From assembly GCA_020353135.1 (NCBI GenBank), contig CP070688.1, forward strand, positions 1,896,581 through 1,909,156: a DNA stretch of 12,576 nt. Direction: 5' to 3'. Positions 6,613 to 12,576 of the stretch are shown here, piece after piece (within the stretch, counting starts at the first letter, position 1; every line of letters starts with the position of its first letter). The notes under the pieces were generated by a model. The model saw only the letters and a list, made by a program, of their open reading frames with translations. It was not told where the DNA came from and did no database searches. Made by a program: the position numbers and the translations under genes. Source of the DNA: Chloroflexota bacterium (GTDB taxonomy: Bacteria > Chloroflexota > Anaerolineae > Promineifilales > Promineifilaceae).

Positions 6613-6642
6613 AGTCTACCATAGCTCGAGCTCGATTGGCAA
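6613..6642 (-). promoter_or_regulatory. Putative sigma-70-type promoter of the minigene
   Basis: On the minus strand TTGCCA (6637-6642) matches five of six -35 bases, and TAGACT (6613-6618) matches four of six -10 bases, with an 18-base spacer. Transcription would start near 6606, about 25 bases before the ATG, leaving room for the AAGGAGG. The match is reasonable but unproven; readthrough from the giant gene upstream is an alternative source of transcript. Confidence 0.45.
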
Positions 6643-6728
6643 GCGAATGACCTGTTAAACTCTTTACAATTCTGGCGTTTCGTACCTGGACTGGTTGCTC
6701 AATGAACGGATTCCGTGCCTGCTCCTTT

Positions 6729-9700
6729 CTACTTAACGATCAGAGGCAAGAAAGCATCGAATTGATCCTTCGAGGCGGTAAGTGACCACTCATAGGCGGC
6801 TTCCATGACATTGGCCGAAGCGTCGCCGGCCGTGACCGAGGCGTGATACTGTGTTCCCTGCGTGAAGCTGGCATGGGTTGCCGTTACTATTGTTCCTGCT
6901 TCGTTCCAGGCCAATTGCCAGCTACCAGGATCGGGTGTTAGCGCCAGGTCTAGAGTTAAAGGGCTGATTGTCTCGTCAAACTGGATCACTATTGGCTGGT
7001 CTATTCCGACGCCGATCTCACCAGCAGCCGGTACTGTGTAGACCACCTGCGGGGGCGTCTCGTCGGGGACGTACCAATGGTAGCTAATGCCGCCGACTAC
7101 CCGGTCGACAATTCGTTGGACCAGGTTCAACTCAAATTCCTCCCCCTCCGGGGCCGAGAAGCTCAATCCGACCAAGGCCTGTTCGGCCGCTGCCATTGGA
7201 ATGGCGCCGATTGTAGCCGAGATCAGACCGGTCACATGAATCTCCTTGGTTGTCGTCATGACCTCGATGCCCGAACCCCAGGCCGACGCCGATGCCCGCC
7301 AGCGGTCAAACAATTCAGCCGGCAGTTCAATAGTGATCGAGCCCGTCTCCGGAAAAGTCAGCCGCTCGACGATGAGGTCCACGTCCTGGGGCAGGTTGTA
7401 CACGTTGTTCAGCCACACTTCCGCTCCGTCGGCCGCGATCGAGCTCACGGTTGTTTCCGGATTCTGAAAGACCTGTGTACTGCGCATGGCCACGTTGTTG
7501 TCCCACCTGGCGCGCTGCGGCGCGCACTCGTATCCGCGATCGTAGGGATCATTCTCAGCGTCTATCACGGCCTGGAGACTGATGCCCCAGCCAGGCTTGA
7601 AACCCGCCGGCGGCGTCCATTGGGCGCTGACGATGCGCTCTTCGCCGGGCTGTATATCTTCAAAGGAGATGGTATCGATATGTTGCCAGTCGTTGCAGTG
7701 AACGGCGATCCGTCCTGGGCTCCAACTGACCGCCAACTCTCCGGAAACGGCCGCGTTGCCGCGGTTGCGCAACCGGATATAGAGCGTGCCTTCATTTTCG
7801 GCTACTGGATTCTCGTGTACAAGCCCGCCATCGTCGCTTAGACGCACCCACATATCGGGCGAGAAGAACCAGTTTCCGAGGAAGTGCACCGTGCCCGTAT
7901 CGTCAGGGTGGTCCTTCATCCAGGCGTCAGGAATCGGCGCCACTTCGACGGTGATATTCTGGGATAAGACGTCGTTCTCCGGCGCCATGTCGCCTGCCAA
8001 TTGGCTCTCACAGGTCAGGGTATAGCTGCCTGTGGCCGTTGGCGTGTAGGTTGGGAAGCTTAACCAGGCATCCTGGAGTGGCAGGATCAGCCCGGATACG
8101 GCCTGTTCGTCATAAACGACGGCGCTATCCTTTTCGATCTGGCAGCTTACGCCCACTTCGTTCACCTCTTCCTGACCGCGGTTAAAGAGCATGGTCGCCA
8201 CCTGGAAGGGCTCGTCCACTGGCACTGGGCCGGTGGGCAAGATGTTGGTCAAGGCCACGTCGCTAGTCAGACCCTGCCGCTCGTATGCGCCCATGTCGGG
8301 AGCGTCGTCGCGGGGTGATCCTTCGATATCGAAGCGCGGGGCGTCATATAGGGGCGTGCCGGCGTCGACGACCGGCGAGTTGGGCGATAAGTTGTAGTCG
8401 TAGGCCATCCACTGGCCGGCGAAGTCAGGTCCCACACCGCTTGGCAGCGAGCCGCCAGCCATCAATGGGTTCAGCCCGGTCGCCGGGTCCTGTCCGAGAC
8501 AATGGATCCGGTTAATAGTCACCCCGTCCGTGCCGTCGGGGCTGTTGCCGAAAGTATCGCAGTAAAGCAGATCGATCAACGATCCGCTGCCGTCTCGGTC
8601 GGCGATGCTGGTGTTGCCGGTGTTGCTGATGAGCAGGGAATTGAGCAGTACGATCTGGGCCTCTCCGCCGGTGACCAGGGCAGCCCCGTCTTCGCTCGTC
8701 TGGTTGCCGACGACATGGGTATTGGCGATGCGGTGATCATCGCCATACTTGATCCACAAGCCGCCGCCGTGAGTGCCGGAACTGTTGCCGGCGATGATAC
8801 TGTTTTCAACTGAAACAGACGGCCACATTGTTTCCTCGCCGGTGGATGCGCCAATACCACCGCCCTCGTTGTTGGGAGCGGCGTTAGCCACCACCCAGCT
8901 CTGGGCCATGGTTAGCCGGCTACTATCGGATACCCAAATTCCGCCCCCTTCGCCATCGTGGGCGATATTGCCATAGATCGACGTGCCGGTGATGACGAGC
9001 GAGGATTCCTGCTGAAGCATGATGCCGCCGCCGGAGACACCTGCCTCGTTGTCTGCAAAGCGGCCACCTTCGACGTTAACGGAGGAACCGGCGGTTACAG
9101 CCAAGCCGGCCCCGGAACCGGCCTCATTGCCCTCAAAGACCACCTCATACAAATCGGCCGAAGCGTCCCAGACGTGCAAGCCGCCGCCATTTTCCGATGG
9201 GGCCATATTTCCGCCCAGCGTTGACGTTTCCAGGGTCAGATGGGCCCGGCCAAAATCGCTGTTGACTTCAATGCCGGCCCCGCCATGCAGCGTCGTCCGG
9301 TTATTCAGGACCTGGCTATCGCGAATCGTCACATCGGCGCCGCTGACCCAGACCCCGCCGGCCCAGCGGTGAGCCCGGTTGCCGGTGATGATCGTATTGG
9401 CTACCAAGGCTGCGCCATCATTGGCGATGAGTAGCCCGCCGCCCGATTCGGCGTAGCCGCCGGTTATGGTGAAGCCGTCCAGGGTAGCGGTGTGGCTACC
9501 TTGTTCGAAGCGCACGACCGATTCACCCCAGTGACCGGGTTCGCCCGGCGTCAGCACCGGGTTGCCTTCATAGAGTTCCCAACTGACGCCGTCGGCCGAC
9601 TCCGCATAACCGATTTCCGGCCAGATAGACAGCCACATCTTGTAAGTGCCATCCTCCAGTATGACAGAAGGGTTCCCTCCATCATACAGCACCGGATTGT

Positions 9701-12576
9701 CGTCATGTTTGGCCCAGTAGATGCCGTCCGGAGAGGTGGCGTTACCGATCCCGCCCCAGAAGCTTATATACCACATCTCGAAGGTGTCGCCATTCTTGAT
9801 CACCCAGGGGCTCATGGTGGAATCCTCGTCCCACTCGCCGTCAGTTCCCACCAATACCGGGCCCGCGGGATGCTTGTCCCAATTGACACCGTCGTTTGAG
9901 GTCGCGTAACCAATGGCGCAGGAACCGCTCAAGCAACCCCTGTACCACATCTTAAACACAGCCCCATCTTTCAATACGAATGGGTCGAAGATCCTATCAT
10001 CCCATTCGCCGGCGCCAGGAGAAAGCACCGGGTCCGGATATACATCCCAGTCGATTCCGTCTGGCGAAGTTGCATAACCAAACCGCCAGATGTAATCGTC
10101 GTCATTATTGCCGGCAAACCACATCCTGTAGATGTCGTCATCTTTCAAGACAGAGTGTCGGCGGCGGATTTGTCCATCCCATTCTCCAGGCTCGCCGGGA
10201 CCAAGAACGGGATTGCTCTCAAACTTGGTCCAGGTGGTCCCATCGGTCGATTCTGCCAGACCGATCCCGTTTCCCCAACCGGGGTTGGTCGGGTTCCAGG
10301 CACCGTACCACATGCGATACTTGCCTGTGTCCGAGATAACCCGAGGATAGCCGATATTGTTGCCATCCCAATCGCCAAATTCGGTCTGATTTGCCGAGCC
10401 GTCGATGATGGTCTCGTAAAGGGCAGGGTTGTGGGTCCAGCCGGCCGCTTCGTAGCCGCCTTGCAGGGCAACGGTCTTATCGACAGACAGGTTCTCGGTG
10501 TAGGCGCCTTGAGCCACCAGAATGTCGTCGCCGCCGACAGCCACCTCCAGGGCCCAGCCGATGCTGTCGCAGGGCTCATTGGGATCCAGGCACGGATTCG
10601 TGCGCCCAGCCATGCCGCTCGTAGCCACATAACGGGTACCCTGGTTGCCAATGGGCACGCCGGTAAATTCGTCGGCGCCAATATCGAAGCCGGAGTTTTG
10701 CGGCCGGGGATCCCCTTCGAAGTCATGATCCGGGGCGCCCTCGGCCGCGCCGGCGTCGATGGCCGGCGACCAGGGCAACAAGTGATAGTCGCCGTTATCC
10801 GGGTCCTCGAACCAGGGATCGGCTTCCATATTTCCGGGCCCGTCCCAACCGTCCTCGATAATAGAGTAACTAACCACAACCTCGCCCTCATCGCCGATGG
10901 ACCAGTCGTTGCCATAAATGATGGTGTTGGTTACGTATAAGGTGTGATCCTCCGGAGGATTGTAGATGATGCCGCCATCGTTGCCGGCGACGGTAACGTT
11001 CATCAGCCTGGCTGGCCCGTTCAAGTGTATACCGGCATCGCCGGTGTTGCCGGTCACCAGGGTGTTACTCATGACCAGCAGCCCGTCATGTACGCGCACA
11101 CCGCCCGCCCCCTCGTTAACGTGATTGTCGACCACCTGGCTGTCAATGATGGTTGTTTGACCACTTGGATTGACCAAGCCGCCGGCCCCCTGGCTAGATG
11201 GGCCGCCATCGGCTTCGTTACCCGTGATCAAACAGTAACGAATAGTGATGAAATGGCTGCCGCCGTCTACGCCGCCGCCCATTTGGCCGTTGCCACCGGT
11301 GATCGTTAGCCCTTCCAGCACCGATCCGTCGCTGTCACCAACAAAGGTCATGACTGTTTCACCCTGCTGCTCGGGTGTACCGGGCGAAAGTACCGGATTG
11401 CCTTCGAACCTGACCCAGTTGATCCCGTCCGTATCCGATATGACCGACATTGCCCCAACAGTGTAGCTGTCCCAGCCTGCCATCACGGTCTGACCTTCGG
11501 AACCGTCGATGATGGTCTCATACTGATCCAGGTCTTGCGTCCAGTCAGTCGCGTTATAGCCACCGGCGATCAGCAGCGGCTTGTCGACCCACAAGTTTTC
11601 GGTGTAGGTTCCCTGGGCTACCAGGATCGAATCCCCAGGGTTGGCCATTTCTATCGCCTGATCCACAGTGGCGCACGGCGCCCCACTATCAAGGCAATCG
11701 TTAGGTCCCACATCGGAACCGTTCGTGGCGACATATCGATCCTGCTCGACAATTGCGGCGGGCGTAAGGGTGAAATCGACACCGGTTACGAAGTCGGCCG
11801 TCTCCGTGAGGACAATGACTGTGGCCAGATCAACTTCATCGGTTTCGAAATACCACTCTTGAAGGTGCTCGGATGGGCCATCAGCGCACGGATTCCAACC
11901 ACCACCCGCGCCGATCTTGTACTCGCCAAAAGGCAAACCTCCCAAACCATAACGCCCTGATACGTCGGTGCATTCGCCGTAGTTGTCTTCTGAATCATAG
12001 ACATATACGTTGCTAAGGGGTGTTGTACCTCCTTCATCATAGACAGTACCACTAATCGCACCGGCTCTATCCAGCGTGAAGTCGATGTTGGTGGCGGTGT
12101 CGTTCGTCTCGCTCAGGACGATGGGTGTGGCCAAATCAACATCCAGGGTCTCGGAGTAGAACTCGTGCCGATAACGAGAAGGCGCATCGGTACAAGGGTT
12201 CCAGCCGACCAAAAGAGCCGCGATCTTATACTCGCCAAAGGGAAGGCCTCCTAGACCAAATTGTCCAGATTGGTTGGTGCAATTAGCGTAATAGTTCTCC
12301 CCGTCGGAAACCCAGATGTCAGGCAAAGGTGTTTGGCCGTCGGCGGCATAGACGGTGCCGACAATGACGCCGGCTATATCTAGCGTGAAATCAATGCCGG
12401 TGACGGTATCGTTCGTCTCGCTCAGGACGATGGGTATGGCCAAATCACTGTCCAGGGTCTCGGAATAGTACTCGTGCCGGTAACGGGAAGGCGCATCGGC
12501 ACAGGGGTTCCAGCCATCTATGAGGGCTGCTACTGTGTACTCACCGAAGGGAAGGGCGCCCAAGCCGAATCGACCG
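6729..12576 (-). CDS. Giant multidomain surface/secreted protein, 5' end outside window
   Basis: The frame is open to the window edge. The TTG at 12561-12563 is internal, because the codons before it (GRFG) continue the repeat seen further on. 1948 residues are visible. Order from N to C, in window coordinates: at least three carboxypeptidase-regulatory-like units (12576-11770); beta-helix 1 beginning YVATNGSD and ending DIGADEF (11740-10650); beta-helix 2 beginning YVATSG and ending DMGAYE (10640-8275), interrupted by a five-repeat propeller-like segment; a CARDB-like domain (8266-7940); a second CARDB-like region starting WMKDHPDD (7925-7465); an unassigned beta-rich stretch (7460-7060); a Big_5-like Ig domain (7050-6765); and the terminal FLPLIVK. 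It is presumably exported by a signal peptide upstream and acts as an adhesin or surface-layer component. Both helices end like choice-of-anchor Q domains (SPAIDAG, DIGADE). No catalytic residues could be assigned. Confidence 0.9.
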   Translation of the reverse strand, partial: GRFGLGALPFGEYTVAALIDGWNPCADAPSRYRHEYYSETLDSDLAIPIVLSETNDTVTGIDFTLDIAGVIVGTVYAADGQTPLPDIWVSDGENYYANCTNQSGQFGLGGLPFGEYKIAALLVGWNPCTDAPSRYRHEFYSETLDVDLATPIVLSETNDTATNIDFTLDRAGAISGTVYDEGGTTPLSNVYVYDSEDNYGECTDVSGRYGLGGLPFGEYKIGAGGGWNPCADGPSEHLQEWYFETDEVDLATVIVLTETADFVTGVDFTLTPAAIVEQDRYVATNGSDVGPNDCLDSGAPCATVDQAIEMANPGDSILVAQGTYTENLWVDKPLLIAGGYNATDWTQDLDQYETIIDGSEGQTVMAGWDSYTVGAMSVISDTDGINWVRFEGNPVLSPGTPEQQGETVMTFVGDSDGSVLEGLTITGGNGQMGGGVDGGSHFITIRYCLITGNEADGGPSSQGAGGLVNPSGQTTIIDSQVVDNHVNEGAGGVRVHDGLLVMSNTLVTGNTGDAGIHLNGPARLMNVTVAGNDGGIIYNPPEDHTLYVTNTIIYGNDWSIGDEGEVVVSYSIIEDGWDGPGNMEADPWFEDPDNGDYHLLPWSPAIDAGAAEGAPDHDFEGDPRPQNSGFDIGADEFTGVPIGNQGTRYVATSGMAGRTNPCLDPNEPCDSIGWALEVAVGGDDILVAQGAYTENLSVDKTVALQGGYEAAGWTHNPALYETIIDGSANQTEFGDWDGNNIGYPRVISDTGKYRMWYGAWNPTNPGWGNGIGLAESTDGTTWTKFESNPVLGPGEPGEWDGQIRRRHSVLKDDDIYRMWFAGNNDDDYIWRFGYATSPDGIDWDVYPDPVLSPGAGEWDDRIFDPFVLKDGAVFKMWYRGCLSGSCAIGYATSNDGVNWDKHPAGPVLVGTDGEWDEDSTMSPWVIKNGDTFEMWYISFWGGIGNATSPDGIYWAKHDDNPVLYDGGNPSVILEDGTYKMWLSIWPEIGYAESADGVSWELYEGNPVLTPGEPGHWGESVVRFEQGSHTATLDGFTITGGYAESGGGLLIANDGAALVANTIITGNRAHRWAGGVWVSGADVTIRDSQVLNNRTTLHGGAGIEVNSDFGRAHLTLETSTLGGNMAPSENGGGLHVWDASADLYEVVFEGNEAGSGAGLAVTAGSSVNVEGGRFADNEAGVSGGGIMLQQESSLVITGTSIYGNIAHDGEGGGIWVSDSSRLTMAQSWVVANAAPNNEGGGIGASTGEETMWPSVSVENSIIAGNSSGTHGGGLWIKYGDDHRIANTHVVGNQTSEDGAALVTGGEAQIVLLNSLLISNTGNTSIADRDGSGSLIDLLYCDTFGNSPDGTDGVTINRIHCLGQDPATGLNPLMAGGSLPSGVGPDFAGQWMAYDYNLSPNSPVVDAGTPLYDAPRFDIEGSPRDDAPDMGAYERQGLTSDVALTNILPTGPVPVDEPFQVATMLFNRGQEEVNEVGVSCQIEKDSAVVYDEQAVSGLILPLQDAWLSFPTYTPTATGSYTLTCESQLAGDMAPENDVLSQNITVEVAPIPDAWMKDHPDDTGTVHFLGNWFFSPDMWVRLSDDGGLVHENPVAENEGTLYIRLRNRGNAAVSGELAVSWSPGRIAVHCNDWQHIDTISFEDIQPGEERIVSAQWTPPAGFKPGWGISLQAVIDAENDPYDRGYECAPQRARWDNNVAMRSTQVFQNPETTVSSIAADGAEVWLNNVYNLPQDVDLIVERLTFPETGSITIELPAELFDRWRASASAWGSGIEVMTTTKEIHVTGLISATIGAIPMAAAEQALVGLSFSAPEGEEFELNLVQRIVDRVVGGISYHWYVPDETPPQVVYTVPAAGEIGVGIDQPIVIQFDETISPLTLDLALTPDPGSWQLAWNEAGTIVTATHASFTQGTQYHASVTAGDASANVMEAAYEWSLTASKDQFDAFLPLIVK
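6732..6752 (-). other. C-terminal FLPLIVK tail of the giant protein
   Basis: The last seven codons before the TAG encode FLPLIVK. I recall aromatic-hydrophobic-P-L-hydrophobic endings closed by a basic residue as common in secreted Chloroflexota proteins, so this may be a sorting or anchoring signal. That is an inference: no function is shown by the sequence, and no matching sortase or exosortase gene is visible here. Confidence 0.5.
6765..7050 (-). other. Big_5-like Ig domain of the giant protein
   Basis: The segment opens with PPQVVYTVPAAGEIGV and has QPIVIQFDETISP and, near its end, TQYHASVTAGDAS, the landmark phrases of the SbsA-type Ig-like (Big_5) fold. Such domains often act as structural spacers near cell-surface anchors. 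Confidence 0.7.
7465..8266 (-). other. Two CARDB-like adhesion domains of the giant protein
   Basis: The first (8266-7940) starts SDVALTNILPTG and has the CARDB pattern of a mid-domain hydrophobic strand pair ending PENDVLSQNITVE. The second (7925-7465) starts with WMKDHPDD and includes PDMWVRL, TLYIRLRNRGNAAVSG and a late WDNNVAMRS. Both are beta-sandwich modules commonly found in bacterial surface proteins. The assignment rests on motif recognition by eye. Confidence 0.6.
9525..10375 (-). repeat. Five-repeat propeller-like segment nested in beta-helix 2
   Basis: Five imperfect repeats of about 45-60 residues each carry an aromatic-x-MW motif (YRMWY, YRMWF, FKMWY, FEMWY, YKMWL), then IGxAxSxDGxxW, then NPVL or PVL. 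The PVL motifs fall near 10205, 10025, 9855, 9690 and 9555. This is the blade pattern of GH43/GH32/GH130-like five-bladed beta-propellers. It is bounded by ETIIDGS on one side and SVVRF/GFTITGG on the other, both belonging to the surrounding beta-helix. Whether it is an active glycosidase or only a carbohydrate-binding propeller cannot be decided. Confidence 0.7.
10610..11740 (-). repeat. First beta-helix module, paralogous to the second
   Basis: The module starts YVATNGSD and continues PCATVDQAIEMANPGDS, LVAQGTYTENLWVDKP, GGYNATDW and YETIIDGSEGQT. Beta-helix 2 repeats the same phrases (YVATSG, ILVAQGAYTENLSVDK, GGYEAAGW, YETIIDGSANQT) starting near 10640, so one arose from the other by internal duplication. 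The rungs that follow carry the GGG and ITGN pattern of right-handed parallel beta-helices. It closes with SPAIDAG and FDIGADEF, the choice-of-anchor Q ending. Confidence 0.75.
11770..12576 (-). repeat. Three tandem carboxypeptidase-regulatory-like repeats (~309, ~306 bp period)
   Basis: Units of about 102-103 residues repeat with DNA periods of 309 and 306 bases (for example the TCTC of the ETNDT segment at 12107 and 11801). Each has GTVY, then LPFGEY, then GWNPC, then ETLDxDLA, then VLSETxDxxTxxDFTL. The first two are very alike: roughly ten mismatches over about 105 aligned bases by eye. The third is more diverged, and its WNPC loop reads GAGGGWNPC. Further copies may lie upstream. The fold is an Ig-like carboxypeptidase regulatory/Cna_B type stalk. 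Confidence 0.8.

Noticed and set aside
7077..7841. Plus-strand ORF of 254 codons opposite the CARDB region
   Set aside because: It is antisense to a continuous domain-bearing frame, with no motif and no ribosome binding site worth noting.
10155..10940. Plus-strand ORF of 261 codons opposite the giant gene
   Set aside because: It lies fully antisense to well-recognised beta-helix and propeller coding sequence and its translation shows no family motif. Long antisense frames are common in GC-rich coding DNA.
12561..12563. TTG as the start of the giant gene
   Set aside because: The preceding codons GRFG continue the GxFGLGxLPFGEY repeat found twice downstream, so the reading frame runs on out of the window.
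9525..12576. CRISPR array or insertion sequence suggested by the many repeats
   Set aside because: The repeats are in-frame protein repeats of 135-309 bases without short spacers, terminal inverted repeats or a transposase.

Overview
The window reads as chromosomal DNA of a bacterium that is probably a member of the Chloroflexota (Anaerolineae-like). This is inferred from three things: the giant secreted protein with a C-terminal FLPLIVK tail of a kind I associate with surface proteins of that phylum, the order fabG / Asp23-family gene / nusB / tat genes, and a bacterial RIO1-type kinase. There is no rRNA or marker gene here to confirm it.

Left part (1-2989, plus strand): a housekeeping cluster holding the 3' end of fabG (fatty acid synthesis), a small Asp23/YqhY-family protein, nusB (transcription antitermination), a TatB-like translocase subunit and tatC. 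The Asp23-nusB gap is 5 bases and the two tat genes overlap by one base, so at least these pairs look cotranscribed.

Middle (2990-6201, minus strand): a decayed three-haem cytochrome c fragment without an export signal, whose likely C-terminal tail sits in another reading frame. Upstream of it in transcription order is a tight pair of genes, a RIO1-family kinase followed 5 bases later by an MFS efflux-type transporter.

6202-6728 has no gene of ordinary size. It does hold a complete-looking miniature transcription unit on the minus strand: a -35/-10 pair, a consensus AAGGAGG ribosome binding site, a 24-codon ORF and a hairpin terminator with a short U-run. No other gene in the window has such a strong ribosome binding site. 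I do not recognise the peptide; it is the best candidate here for something undescribed.

Right part (6729-12576, minus strand): one enormous secreted or surface protein, open at the window edge (1948 residues visible). From N to C it has at least three carboxypeptidase-regulatory-like repeats of about 102 residues, two right-handed parallel beta-helix modules, CARDB-like domains, a Big_5-like Ig domain and the FLPLIVK tail. In the second beta-helix a five-repeat, glycosidase-type beta-propeller segment is inserted inside a rung. The first beta-helix carries a one-repeat version at the same place, as if the propeller had collapsed. The gene is probably an adhesin or surface-structure protein; its substrate or partner cannot be told from the sequence.
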